Source of the DNA: Corallium rubrum
Lineage: Eukaryota > Cnidaria > Anthozoa > Scleralcyonacea > Coralliidae
DNA: 64,000 nucleotides
Assembly (NCBI GenBank): GCA_964035015.1
Contig: OZ036014.1
Span: forward strand, 8,131,900 to 8,195,899
Direction of reading: 5' to 3'
How positions within the stretch are numbered: position 1 is the first letter of the stretch; every line of letters starts with the position of its first letter. The translations under genes were made by a program, and so were the position numbers. Below are positions 1-10,140 of this stretch, piece after piece. The notes under the pieces were generated by a model, which did no database searches, was not told where the DNA came from, and saw only the letters and a list, made by a program, of their open reading frames with translations.

Positions 1-331
1 AGCTTCTGCAAGCTAAAAACGTGCGCAGCTGTTTTGACAAGTATAGTGTGTTTAGTATTGTTTTGACGTATGTATTGTAAGTATAGTGTTTTTATAGGTT
101 GAAATTGTTAAAGTTTTAAACCGAACAAAACTAAATGGCATGCAGTAGACTTCGAAGTTGAGTACGAATGCACTGCGCCAAATTTACCGACTTTGGACAC
201 CCAAGTTACAATTCCTGCATGGCTATAAGACACACAACTTTCTGATAGCGTTACATCACCAGAAATTTGGGTCATTTGTGCCGCTGCTCTCGGTCAGCGG
301 CTATATTCGCCTAATAATATAATTATGTATT

Positions 332-518
332 CTCCGATGCTCGCCGATCGTCGGCGATTTGTGATTTAGATGCATGTTAAAACGGGAAGTGCAGCAGCAT
401 GTTAAGTAATAAAGAACAATGCAGAAAAGCAATGCTTTTATTCTTTTACTTCACATGCATCTAAATCATGAGTCGGCGACGATCGGCGGCCATCGGCGAC
501 ATACGAGAACCAGGTTTA
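332..518. mobile_element. GCCGATCG-type MITE, copy in unit A (left end lost)
   Basis: An inverted-repeat element. The outer arms read GATCGTCGGCGATTTGTGAT and its complement near 465-500, and inner arms ATTTAGATGCATGTTAA/TTAACATGCATCTAAAT enclose a short spacer. The right end is GAGAACCAGGTTTA. The matching copy in unit B (7631-7820) still has the left end GCCTGGTTCTCATATG, so this copy has lost its first bases. A third copy is nested at 39058-39250 and a longer relative lies at 15616-16186. Confidence 0.75.
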
Positions 519-1235
519 ATGCGTGTGATTCTACTGTATTCTAGTGTTTCTCATGCATTATTCAGGTAATTGAGTTCTTTGGAATTTGCCTAAATCATGC
601 ATGTATGTATATATAAACAACCTGTAAACGACCAGAAGGACTGTGAAATCACTAACAAGTTCAGACGCTTTTGGAAGTACTATCAGCTAAGGATAAGTGA
701 GGGCTTTTATGTGCTCTCGAAGTAGACTGACTCATGCCGAATGCACCGCGCGTCGGGCACTTCGCATCGCCCGTGACATTGTTGGTCAATTCATTTGGCC
801 AGTTTCTAACACCTGTTTACAAAGATTACTATGGCCAACACTATGGATAGTGGCACTTTCAGTGCAAAAATAAGACGAGCTAGGGAAGCACTGTGGCGTC
901 GAAGTAAGCAAATGTTTTTTTAGTTATAACTGTTCCTTAGTCCATACTGAAGTCAGATGGAGCCGGGCAAAGAAGAAATATGTCAACGTTTAAGCAAAAT
1001 TTTAATTATTATGTGCTCTCCTTATTATTTGCTGTTGAGAATCTCCATTATTATGCTCCTTAATACGCACGCGCGCCACCATCTTGTCCCAAATTTCTGG
1101 TAATGATTCCCGCATCGGCGTTGCTCGAAGCGAGGCCAAATGTAGATTTTTTTATTCCTCTCTCGACTTCCCAAGTGTATCCATAACTCGATAGAGCATA
1201 CCAAACCATGAGCATTTCCGCTTAAGGTAACTTCT
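519..1235. other. Duplicated non-coding upstream sequence (unit A)
   Basis: Non-coding DNA shared with about 7821-8524 in unit B and, for the middle part, with 16572-17205 in unit C. I see no reading frame, RNA gene or clear motif. Conservation between the three copies is as expected from duplication and does not by itself show function. TTAA at 1222-1225 is the empty target of two insertions in unit B. Confidence 0.6.
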
Positions 1236-1936
1236 CAGTAATATCTAGACATGGTGTATTTTTTCAAAATAACCCATGAACTAGTCAATATCCATCCTTC
1301 CCTACGTCCAACTACCCGCATTTCCAGACCCACTAGATCCTCTACTAGCAATAGTCCTAAATACGTCGTTCCGAAATGTAGAACTGTGACATTCCAAAGA
1401 TCATACATCATCAGAGCAACTCGCGTTTGGAACAATCGTGTTGATGAACTGAAGTTAGATACGGACAGTCTGTCTTCGTTTAAGTCCATAATGTTTAAGT
1501 ACTATATTTCGTCTTTACACACATGTTATAACGTGGATGATCCTCGTTCTTATAAAACTATCTGTCCTAAGTGTAATTGTGTCCGTAGTCTCACAATACC
1601 GATATCGTGTTGTATGTAGGAACTGTACTGTTATGTTTTGGAGGCTTTGTCGGTGTATGAACAAACGAAATATTTACGGTTAGGATTAAGCTCAGTGACA
1701 GGGTCATGAATATCAGAGTCAGGCTTTCGTTTGTTCACACACCGAAAAAGCGTCGTTGTTAGTTGTTTCCGTGTTGACCATGTGGTTATTGTCGTTGTTG
1801 TTATTTATATTTTGGGCCCGCAGTAATTGGCAACTAGCTGTTGCGGTAACCCTGCCAAATTATTTACTGTGTATATTGTTATTGTTATTGTTGTTGTTAT
1901 TATTGGCAAAGTTATTAAATAAATAAATAAATAAAT
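1236..1936 (+). mobile_element. Non-LTR retrotransposon (LINE) 3' end, 5'-truncated
   Basis: Inserted in unit A only; unit B runs straight across at about 9330. Codons 1251-1619 give the very end of a LINE reverse transcriptase, with RATRVWNNRVDEL, then SLSSFKSIMFKYY, then a CPKC cysteine pair and a stop. A 3' UTR follows with an inverted pair GTATGAACAAACGAAA / TTTCGTTTGTTCACAC and a TAAATAAATAAATAAAT tail. The C-terminal pattern W-N-N ... SFK ... YY ... CxKC is typical of CR1/L2-like elements. Severe 5' truncation is usual for LINE insertion. Confidence 0.75.
1251..1619 (+). pseudogene. LINE reverse transcriptase C-terminal fragment
   Basis: A 122-codon remnant of the RT C-terminus, downstream of the thumb region. 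No polymerase motif (YADD) or endonuclease is present. The first ATG is only where the frame happens to open after truncation, so it is not a true start. The CPKCNC motif near the end has a counterpart CSKCRS in the LINE fragment at 33085-33415. Not a host gene. Confidence 0.7.
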
Positions 1937-2469
1937 TCTTCCAGAAATGAAAAGTTGCTGAAACGTTTTATGATATATTCATAGTAAAATTACAAAAAAA
2001 GTTGGGGACACCGAACTCATTTAGAATATACAGTTGCCAGTAAACCATGATGTTTTCCCAATTTGTAACCATTTTGGCTAACTCTTGATTTCGTCTTGTT
2101 ATCTTAAAAAATCCTTCATAAAAGCACTTAGTTTATACTGACTAGGAGAATATTTGATATTTTAGATAAATGGAAGAAAATTTCACGAAAATAACAATTG
2201 ACAAACATTTTTGCGATATAAGAATGTCACATTCTTTCTTGTTATATGTTTTTTTTTGAAGCCATGCATAAGAACGAGAAACGTCCGATATTTAAAATTC
2301 TCGAAATGATTTTTTCTCTATTCTTTCATATATGCCGTATAGACTGGTGGAGGAAATAAATAATTGGAAAAAAAGTGGGGGTCGCCGCGTGTTTTTGTGA
2401 CCTACACAAGGTTAGAGCTTAGACATGGAGCATTACTCCCTATCATTTCATCTATACACCAAAACACGC

Positions 2470-2830
2470 AACAAACTTTTATTTAATAATTGTCAGTTGT
2501 TTGCTGTACAAGCTGTGTTAGTTAGTAATACTCAGAAAAACTCTGAGCTCTAAGCGGGACTCGAACCCACAACCTTCTGAATGCTAGCCAGAGGACTGGG
2601 CTCAGTGTAAGGTATAAGTACCTTAATTAACCTTGCTCCCGCTATCTGAGTTCTAGTGGTTCAATGGTTAGAGCGTCTGGCTAGCATTCAGAAGGTTGTG
2701 GGTTCGAGTCCCGCTTAGAGCTCAGAGTTTTTCTGAGTATTACTAACTAACACAGCTTGTACAGCAAACAAATGACAATTATTACTAACATCAAGCTGCA
2801 ATTTCTGAAACTAACTAAACTTTTATTTTT
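2470..2830. mobile_element. tRNA-derived SINE in head-to-head palindrome (unit A)
   Basis: The left arm (about 2478-2593) is the reverse complement of the right arm (about 2678-2790). Both contain the tRNA-like 3' half with the B-box GGTTCGAGTCC, followed by CAGAGTTTTTCTGAGTATTA and ACACAGCTTGTACAGCAAAC. Only the right copy has the A-box half, so a full SINE faces a 5'-truncated one. Tail sequence ATCAAGCTGCAATTTCTGAA follows on the right. The same palindrome is at 9781-10140 in unit B, so it predates the A/B duplication. A related copy lies at 48403-48610 on the - strand. Confidence 0.8.
2648..2723 (+). ncRNA. tRNA-like SINE head, alanine-type anticodon loop
   Basis: A 76-nt region with GAGTTCT/AGAGCTC acceptor-like pairing (7 bp, one G-T), an anticodon stem TCTGG/TCAGA with 7-nt loop CTAGCAT (AGC in the anticodon position), a T stem GTGGG/CCCGC and a B-box GGTTCGAGTCC. 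The D arm pairs poorly and two bases are left over before the 3' acceptor strand. Repetition in the window and its attached SINE body make a functional tRNA unlikely. The two boxes could still act as a pol III promoter. Confidence 0.65.
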
Positions 2831-3113
2831 TTCAAAAACCAGAATTAAGTTAGTATCTTCTTGTCAAAGGTATTAGCAGCTGATTTAGCCTCCTTAGTGA
2901 TTTTTATGTGTTTTCGTCACCAACACTTGGATACATCCGGAATTAGTATTGCAGAATTGTGCGCATGCAGAAAAGCTGCGCAATGCAAAACTGAGGAATT
3001 ACCTTAATTGGTACACTCACTATAGGACTTGCAAGAGATCTACCCTATCCGATACAATGCAAACGCTGCCGGCTTAATTCTGCTTTGTTCCAATAAGTAT
3101 TCATGTTTTCCCC
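2831..3113. other. Duplicated leader-intron sequence upstream of receptor A
   Basis: Non-coding sequence shared with about 10141-10425 in unit B, with its last part shared with 18520-18580 in unit C. The stretch CCAATAAGTATTCATG here is the intact form of the site split by 5 kb in unit C. No obvious core promoter was seen. If the acceptor at 3131-3132 is real, this is intron. Confidence 0.5.
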
Positions 3114-3132
3114 TTTCTTATTATTACTACAG
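3114..3132 (+). promoter_or_regulatory. Putative 3' splice acceptor before receptor A
   Basis: TTTCTTATTATTACTACAG, a pyrimidine-rich tract ending in AG, stands 28 bases before the ATG. The equivalent AG is kept at 10443-10444, 23641-23642 and 44281-44282 before the other receptors. This suggests a non-coding first exon upstream; its donor was not identified. Confidence 0.6.
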
Positions 3133-3160
3133 TTAAGAACAGAGTTTATTCGACAACAGA

Positions 3161-4135
3161 ATGCCATACTTCCAAGGGACTTTCGAAGGACGCTGCCTGA
3201 CTACAGGGGCTCCAACACACCTCTCGTTCTTCTCAGCAACTGTCTCACTCACATTCCTCGTCTTAAATATCCCTGGTAATCTCCTTGTGATCCTAGCTGT
3301 AGCCTTTGATCCCTATAAGAACCTCCGCGGTCCCTTCAACTACTTGATGGCCAATCTTGCAGTAGCAGACCTCGTCGTCGGAACAGTGACACTTCCTATC
3401 TCCGTTAGTTTTTACTTAAAAGAAGGTTTAGACAAAAACTTACCGCTCGACCTAATTCGCGTCATGCATATGTCTCACTTCATTTCTTGTACGGCCTCCA
3501 TCCTTAGTCTTACTTCACTTGCTGTGGAACGCTACCTCGCCATCTGTAATCCTCTTACCTACAGGAGCAAGTGCACCGGGAAAAGAATCCTCATAACTGC
3601 TGGTTCGATCTGGTTCCTTTCCTTAACTTTTCCGTTCGTTTACTTTGGTGTAGGTGCTATAACCTATGCTTTTATATTCGCCAATACCTCAGTTGTTGTA
3701 GCCGTTGCAATAACGTGTTTTACTTATGCAATGATGCTCCTCAACTCTAAACGACGCATCGTCAAAAATCTCAAAAAAGCTAGCTTTAACCAAGACCTCG
3801 AAGTGGCTCCAACACATGCTACAACTGATCCTCTCCATTACAACGCCGTTCATTTAGAGCAAAAAATTACCAGCATGTTTTTGGTAGTCATGGTGTCATT
3901 GCTCTGTTGCTATGGTCCTGCGACTATCTTCATCTACGCGTTGAGTTTCTGTGAAAGCTGCAGTTGCGCCACTCTTCACTGGTTCCGAGATTTACAGATC
4001 CTCTTTGCAGTCATGAACTCCAATGTGAATTTCTTTTCTTATGGTTTGCGTTCTCCGAAATTTCGACACGCCTTCGCTCACATCCTGAGAACCACAAGAG
4101 TTTGGAGATCTGCTACGGTAAACCCCCCTGGTTGA
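3161..4135 (+). CDS. Class A (rhodopsin-like) GPCR, receptor A
   Basis: A 324-residue seven-transmembrane receptor of the plasma membrane; ligand unknown. Helices lie roughly at 22-48, 59-83, 104-127, 142-162, 168-193, 236-262 and 274-296. Landmarks: PGN with N40 in TM1, NLAVAD with D70 in TM2, ERY 123-125 at the end of TM3 in place of DRY, W151 in TM4, CCYGP 249-253 in TM6 in place of CWxP, and NFFSY 290-294 in TM7 in place of NPxxY. There is no proline in TM5, extracellular loop 2 is very short, no cysteine sits at the top of TM3, and loop 3 has a cysteine cluster CESCSC. These traits recall the melanocortin/adenosine-like (MECA) receptors, which is inference. The start is the first ATG after the acceptor and matches all paralogs. 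There is no signal peptide. Confidence 0.92.
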   Translation: MPYFQGTFEGRCLTTGAPTHLSFFSATVSLTFLVLNIPGNLLVILAVAFDPYKNLRGPFNYLMANLAVADLVVGTVTLPISVSFYLKEGLDKNLPLDLIRVMHMSHFISCTASILSLTSLAVERYLAICNPLTYRSKCTGKRILITAGSIWFLSLTFPFVYFGVGAITYAFIFANTSVVVAVAITCFTYAMMLLNSKRRIVKNLKKASFNQDLEVAPTHATTDPLHYNAVHLEQKITSMFLVVMVSLLCCYGPATIFIYALSFCESCSCATLHWFRDLQILFAVMNSNVNFFSYGLRSPKFRHAFAHILRTTRVWRSATVNPPG

Positions 4136-4143
4136 AATCCCCA

Positions 4144-5204
4144 GTAAAACAAACGTAACAGTTTGCCCAAATAGTAAACCTGCACAATCCAACGAGAATG
4201 GACGAATATGCAGTTATATGGCAAGCAAAATCTTAGATGTTCGGAAAAAAATCCGAAAAAAATCCGGAATGTATATAGTCGTCAACATTCAGTATATATA
4301 TATATAAGAACGACCAAAACTCGTATAGCCGTATTATACCTTCACGCTGGAACGAGAAACCATACATATCATGCTATTCGTAAGACCATTTGAATCATAC
4401 CGGCACAAAAATCACCTGAGGTATAGTGTTATGAAAATGTTCTCTTACTTGCCACAGCCCCGGCTTCACAATTTATGTCAACTCCAAATTGTCATTAACC
4501 CACTGGTAGCTCTTGACCACCTTCACAACTAAAGTCTGAATCAGTCCCAGAAGGCTGATTCAGCAATCTGTCCCACAAGACTGATTCAGCCAGCCGGTTG
4601 GAACGACAAGTTATTATCACCCGCCTCAGTACTGACGAACATCATAATAATTTGTCCTCTCAACCAATAGGAAAGCGAGTCCGTACGAGTCTGGACGACT
4701 GAGTCGTTCAGATAATAAGGTTATTCGTTCGTTCTCGTTGGATTGTGCAGAATCACTACTGAAGCAACATTTCCTTGGTAATTGCGAATTTCGGGTTGAA
4801 ATCATGGACGTCAACTCAAAACTCATTCCGCGGCTTACCGAGCTGGCACGCCTCATGTAATCGCAATATAAATCTCACCCCAGCTTATCGGGCCAACTCG
4901 ATTACAGTCACACAGCTAACATGAATAGCAGCGGAAGTAAAAAGTGCAAAAATGCAAAAACGTGACAGCCAAAAAAACCCCCAAAACGATCCAAAATCTA
5001 GACCCCCGGCCGAGTAACGGGCACGTTTTTCAGCGCTTTATATTGGGAGTCATTGAAAAAAGAATTGGATTGTAATTAAATGTCAATCATCTGAATTGAG
5101 TTAATAATTCATAAAGCTATTAATATTTATATAAGAACTGATCGCAGAGTATAAGTAATTTAGTTAAAAGACAACAGCGAACGAACTGTATATCAAAGTA
5201 AAAG
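4144..5204. other. Unassigned non-coding region after receptor A
   Basis: Homology with unit B ends here. An inverted pair of about 24 bases (CTGCACAATCCAACGAGAAT near 4182 and its complement near 4733-4752) suggests a foldback remnant of about 570 bp. ACTGATTCAGC-like words repeat near 4530-4595. Small reading frames here lack any family features. No credible gene or polyadenylation signal was recognised for receptor A. Confidence 0.5.
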
Positions 5205-5580
5205 TCACTGCTTACAGAAAGATAATAAGGAGAAATAAGGTTAGTAACTAGCTTCTCATATACACGTCTATATATGTTTAGAAAGGTATATCGTTCTTGT
5301 TTAGTTTTTGTCAGTATGAAATAATCTACCACGGCGGGACCGCTTTATAACGGATAAGATAAGGTCATAGCAGCCGTAATACGCTGTCCACATGAGTCCA
5401 GAGTTAAAAACGGCGCTAAAAAGTCTCAGACAAAAATCGTTCACATGGTATCGAAAAGAATTGTATGGAAATGTCACTCTAACCGAAGCAATTTGGGGGG
5501 AAAAACCCCAACTTAGTTGCATGGGATCTAAAGCGGAGCGAAAACGTACCGGCCCCGTTTACACGGGTTTTTTTTTAACA
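5205..5580. repeat. Dispersed repeat, first of two copies
   Basis: The block from CAGAAAGATAATAAGGAGAAA through CGGCGGGACCGCTTTATAACG to AACGTACCGG recurs at about 15220-15612 with small indels. The copies are direct. The ends GGAACCGC... and CCCCGTTTACACGGG resemble the TTCACACG termini of the neighbouring Harbinger-like element, so it may be part of that family. Reading frames inside are not conserved between copies. Confidence 0.6.
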
Positions 5581-5765
5581 ATTTCTTAACCATTTTATTA
5601 ATTAGTAACTTAGTTTAGTAAGTTACAGTTATAGTTTAAAGTATTATTGCATGTTGATTTATCATAACTTACATTTAACTAACATTTTTAATATTGTGGT
5701 CTTAAACCGATGTAAATAATAATTTAATTTTAACTAGGAGCGCCAAAAGTTTATTAGCTTTGCTA

Positions 5766-6381
5766 TTTAGGTTACGTTCACACGAATCCGTCATAATTTA
5801 ACGACGCTTTGAAGGCGTTCACACGACACGGGTCGACACCAGAACCTTCTGGTGTACATCCAGTATTTCAATGCTGTGCACTGTTTAAATAGCCATATCT
5901 CGTCAAAAGTAAATGGAGACGAGAAGCAATTCAAAGAATATTATCCCCCAAGGTGTTCCAAGGTGTATAGTATACATTCTAGGTTTACAATTTTAGTCTT
6001 TCCGTTAGGAACTCACCTTATTGACTTCATCTTCTCCTGTTTACACTGCCTAGTCATTGTTGTAATAATGTTATAATTGTTCAAACAGCAGCACAAGTTC
6101 TTAGCAGAAGCTTTCCGAAGTCGAGAAGACAAATAAAGTTTTCCACCGCTGAAAAATACGCCAGCCGTTTGGTTAGGAGCCGAAAATTTAGGAACTGGGT
6201 GTTAACACGACACGGCCAAGGGTTCCGTTTTCATTTCGCTCCGTCTAGAAATCGTTTTCAAAACGCTCCAGTTAGAGCGCCGTTTTCACACAATTTCGAT
6301 CCGGTGCCGTGTGAACGCAACAGCGTTTTGTGACTTTTTAGCACCGTTTTCAACTCGCTCCGGACTCGTGTGAACGGGGTC
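5766..6381. mobile_element. Harbinger-like MITE, older copy
   Basis: Closely related to 6846-7513: both share TTCACACGAATCCGTCATAA at the left, a middle with CCAGTATTTCAATGCTGTGC, and the right end CCGGACTCGTGTGAACGGGG followed by TC and TTA. The left end is not cleanly defined here. ORFs of 74 and 81 codons in the two copies are alike only because the elements are alike. Confidence 0.65.
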
Positions 6382-6384
6382 TTA

Positions 6385-6635
6385 GTATTACCAGACGATT
6401 TCGGAACCGGTCTCGAATTACTAGTACGGTTCTGCCTGTTTACACGAAGACAAATTTGGAACCGTTCTTGAATTATGTTTACACGGCGAAATAGAACGTT
6501 CGGGATATTGTGTAAACGTAGCCATATAAATATTAGTATCGAATTCTAAAACTTCTAGTTCCTATAACCTGGTGGCTATAGTTTGTTTCAGTGATGACGT
6601 TCGTCTGTGTTCTCGTCTTTGGAAACTGAGTTTCT
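6385..6635. other. Unit B left flank with MITE fragments
   Basis: It contains short fragments with GTTTACACGAAGAC and GTTTACACGGCGAAAT words typical of the local MITE ends. From about 6530 comes a block ATATTAGTATCGAATTCTAA...GATGACGTTCGT that recurs at 18425-18502 beside unit C. No gene was seen. Confidence 0.5.
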
Positions 6636-6845
6636 GCTAAAAACGTGCGCAGCTGTTTTGACAAGTATAGTGTGTTTAGTATTGTTTTGACGTATGTATT
6701 GTAAGTATAGTGTTTTTATAGGTTGAAATTGTTAAAGTTTTAAACCGAACAAAACTAAATGGCATGCAGTAGACTTCGAAGTTGAGTACGAATGCACTGC
6801 GCCAAATTTACCGACTTTGGACACCCAAGTTACAATTCCCTATAA

Positions 6846-7513
6846 GACTGCGTTCACACGAGTCCGGTGTAGAAGATAAACGGTAAAATGTGGTTACGTT
6901 CACACGAATCCGTCATAATTTAACGACGCTTTGAAGGCGTTCACACGACACCGGAACCTTCTGGTGTATATCCAGTATTTCAATGCTGTGCACTGTTTAA
7001 ATAGCCATATCTCGTCAAAAGTAAATGGAAACGGGAAGCAATTCAAAGAATATTATCCCCCAAGGTGTATAGTACATTCTAGGTTTACAATTTTAGTCTT
7101 TCCGTTTGGAGCTCGCCTTATTCACTTCATCTTCTCCTATTTACACTGCCTAGTCATTGTTGTAATAATGTTATAATTGTTCAAACAGCAGCACAAGTCC
7201 TTAGCAGAAGCTTTCCGAAGTCGAGAAGACAAATAAAGTTTTCCATCGCTGAAAAATACGCCAGCCGTTTGGTTAGGAGCCGAAAATTTAGGAACTGGGT
7301 ACTAAAGGGGAGCGAAAAAGTGCCGGATCTTGTGTTCACACGACACCGCCAAGGGTTCCGTTTCATTTCGATCCGTCTAGAAATCGTTTTCAAAACGCTC
7401 CGGTTAGAGCGCCGTTTTCACACAATTTCGATCCGGTGCCGTGTGAACGCAACGGCGTTTTGTGACTTTTTAGCGCCGTTTTCAACTCGCTCCGGACTCG
7501 TGTGAACGGGGTC
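6846..7513. mobile_element. Harbinger-like MITE with TAA target duplication
   Basis: The termini GACTGCGTTCACACGAGTCC and the complement of GGACTCGTGTGAACGGGGTC are 22-bp imperfect inverted repeats. TAA stands at both sides (6843-6845, 7514-7516), and unit A has the undisturbed site with one TAA at 226-228. A 3-bp TWA target fits PIF/Harbinger elements. There is no transposase, so it is non-autonomous. Confidence 0.8.
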
Positions 7514-7630
7514 TAAGACACACAACTTTCTGATAGCGTTACATCACCAGAAATTTGGGTCATTTGTGCCGCTGCTCTCGGTCAGCGGCTATATTCGCCT
7601 AATAATATAATTATGTATTCTAGAATTTCT

Positions 7631-7820
7631 AAAGCCTGGTTCTCATATGTTGCCGATGGTCGCCGATCGTCGGCGATTTGTGATTTAGATGCATGTTAAA
7701 ACGGGAAGTGCAGCAGCATGTAAGTAATACAATGCAGAAAAGCAGTGCTTTTATTCTTTTACTTAACATGCATCTAAATCATGAGTCGGCGACGATCGGC
7801 GACATATGAGAACCAGGTTT
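7631..7820. mobile_element. GCCGATCG-type MITE, full copy in unit B
   Basis: Ends GCCTGGTTCTCATATG and CATATGAGAACCAGG are inverted repeats around GCCGATCGTCGGCGATTTGT and inner arms with GATGCATGTTAA. The family is related to the TTAA-flanked element at 15616-16186. Shared with unit A at 332-518, so it was present before the duplication. Confidence 0.75.
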
Positions 7821-8524
7821 AATGCGTGTGATTCTACTGTATTCTAGTGTTTCTCATGCATTATTCAGGTCATTGAGTTCTTTGGAATTTGCCTAATCGT
7901 GCATGTATGTATATATAAACAACCTGTAAACGACCAGAAGGACTGTGAGATCACTAACAAGTTCAGACGCTTTTGGAAGTACTATCAGCTAAGGACAAGT
8001 GAGGGCTTTTATGTGCTCTCGAAGTAGACTGACTCATGCCGAATGCACCGCGAGTCGGGCACTTCGCATCGCCCGTAACGTTGTTGGTCAATTTGGCCAA
8101 TTTCTAGCACCTGCTTACAAAGATTACTATAGCTAACACTATGGATAGTGGCACTTTCAGTGCAAAAATAAGACGAGCTACTATGGCGTCGAAGTAACCA
8201 AATGTTTTTTTAGTTATAACTGTTCCTTAGTCCATACTGAAGTCAGATGGAGTCGGGCAAAGAAGAAATATGTCACCGTTTAAGCAAAATTTGAATTATT
8301 ATGTGCTCTCCTTATTATTTGCTGTTGAGAATCTCCATTATTATGGTCCTTAATACGCACGCGCGCCACCATCTTGTCCCAAATTTCTGGTAATGATCCC
8401 CGCATCGGCGTTGCTCGAAGCGAGGGCAAATGTAGATTTTTTATTCCTCTCTCGACTTCCCAAGTTGCACCAAGTGTATCCATAACTCGATAGAGCGTAC
8501 CAAACCATGAGCATTTCCACTTAA

Positions 8525-9217
8525 AGTGCCCCTAACCCCAAATATTTTTTTTAAACAATCAAATTACTGTGGTTTGTTGAGTACTGCAGTCCAAAAATTT
8601 TTTGATTTGGATGAATTCTCGATTTTCTATGCCCTGTTGAAATGTCGAAAATCGCCGCCATTTTGGTTCACGGCTGAGTTTTCAAAAGGCTTGGAACTAG
8701 CACACTTATGACGTAGATTCCGGAACGCCTAGATTGCTCGTTCACTTTAATACTGACTAGTATTTTGTTGGGATGTCTACTTTTCTCTATCACGAAAACA
8801 GGTATGTGCGTTTGATATTAAGATCAGAAATTTGTCATTCGCGACGTATAACCGCCTGAAGGGTATAGCTTTAGTTTATATGATCAGAAAAATTAAAAAT
8901 CAAACGATCAGAAAAATTAAAAATCAAACGCACGTACCTGTTCTCATGATAGAGAAAAGTAGACATCCTAACAAAATACTAGTCAGTATTAAAGCTAGTG
9001 AACGAGCAATTTAGGCGTTCCGGAATCTACGTCATAAATATACTAGTTCCATGCCTTTTGAAAACTCGGCCGTGAACCAAAATGGCGGCGATTTCCGACA
9101 TTTCAACAGGGCATAGAAAATCGACAATTCATCCAAATCAAAAACGTTTTGGACTGAGGTACTCAACAAACCACAGTAATTTGGTTTGTTTTTTTTTAAA
9201 TTGGGGTTAGGGGCACG
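8525..9217. mobile_element. TTAA-flanked palindromic (foldback) element
   Basis: A 693-bp element whose two halves are near-complete reverse complements (arms about 300 bp), starting AGTGCCCCTAACCCC and ending GGGGTTAGGGGCACG. TTAA lies on both sides (8521-8524, 9218-9221). Unit A has a single TTAA at 1222-1225 and no element. TTAA duplication is the hallmark of piggyBac-type integration; no transposase is encoded. A transcript would fold into a long hairpin. Confidence 0.85.
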
Positions 9218-9221
9218 TTAA

Positions 9222-9314
9222 CTCATTCCTGTCCGGGGGCTTCCCCAGAGGTGAATAAAATCGTCTGGCGTTAGCCAGAATAAAATACTAAAGACCAATT
9301 CGGACAAGAAAGAG
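9222..9314. mobile_element. Short TTAA-flanked MITE (AACTCTTTCCTGTCC family)
   Basis: A 93-bp element placed directly after the foldback element and sharing its right TTAA. It has inverted ends CTCATTCCTGTCC / GGACAAGAAAGAG and a middle CCAGAGGTGAATAAAATCGTCTGGCGTTAGCCAG. TTAA on the right is at 9315-9318. Relatives lie at 44056-44150, 44156-44250 and (partial) 58465-58515. Confidence 0.8.
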
Positions 9315-9780
9315 TTAAGGTAATTTCTCAGTAATTCTTCCAGAAATGAAAAGTTGCTGAAACGTTTTATGATATATTCATAGTAAAATTACAAAAAAAC
9401 GTTGGGGACACCGAACTCATTTAGAATATACAGCTACCAGTAAATCATGACGTTTTCCCAATTTGTAACCATTTTGGCTAACTCTTGATTTCGTCTTGTT
9501 ATCTTAAAAAAATCCTTCATAAAAGCACTTAGTTTATACTGACTAGGAGAATATTTGATATTTTAGATAAATGGAAGAAAATTTCACGAAAATAACAATT
9601 GACAAACATTTTTGCGATATAAGAATGTCACATTCTTTCTTGTTATATGTTTTTTTTTCAAGCCATGCATAAGAACGAGAAACGTACGATATTTCAAATT
9701 CTCGAAATGATTTTTTCTCTATTCTTTCATATTAGCTGGTGGAGGAAATAAATAATTGGAAAAAAAGTGGGGTTCGCCGC

Positions 9781-10140
9781 CAACAAACTTTTATTTAATA
9801 ATTGTCAGTTGTTTGCTGTACAAGCTGTGTTAGTTAGTAATACTCAGAAAAACTCTGAGCTCTAAGCGGGACTCGAACCCACAACCTTCTGAATGCTAGC
9901 CAGAGGACTGGGCTCAGTGAAAGGTATACGTACCTTAATTAACCTTGCTCCCGCTATCTGAGTTCTAGTGGTTCAATGGTTAGAGCGTCTGGCTAGCATT
10001 CAGAAGGTTGTGGGTTCGAGTCCCGCTTAGAGCTCAGAGTTTTTCTGAGTATTACTAACTAACACAGCTTGTACAGCAAACAAATGACAATTATTACTAA
10101 CATCAAGCTGCAATTTCTGAAACTAACTAAACTTTTATTT
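9781..10140. mobile_element. tRNA-derived SINE palindrome (unit B)
   Basis: The counterpart of 2470-2830, with the same head-to-head arrangement and the same junctions. Only scattered base changes separate the two, as expected if the palindrome was copied with the unit and not inserted twice. Confidence 0.8.
9960..10035 (+). ncRNA. tRNA-like SINE head (unit B)
   Basis: Identical in layout to 2648-2723: 7-bp acceptor-like stem, AGC-type anticodon loop, and exact B-box GGTTCGAGTCC. A SINE promoter remnant, not a proven tRNA gene. Confidence 0.65.

Larger units (their letters stand above)
1..4143 (+). repeat. Segmental duplication unit A (contains receptor A)
   Basis: This block matches 6636-11453 nearly base for base outside private insertions. 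The match starts at the left window edge, so the unit may extend further left. It runs through the SINE palindrome, the leader acceptor and the whole receptor gene, and stops about 8 bases after the stop codon. Unit A alone carries a LINE 3' end (about 1236-1936) and about 80 extra bases near 2385-2465. It lacks the insertions found in unit B at 6846-7513, 8525-9217 and 9222-9314. Confidence 0.9.

Noticed and set aside
2648-2723. Functional tRNA-Ala gene
   Set aside because: Stems and anticodon loop look right, but the D arm pairs poorly, length does not fit, and the same sequence recurs with a shared SINE body.
3964-4192. Small frames overlapping the end of receptor A
   Set aside because: Shadows of the receptor reading frame in other frames and strand.
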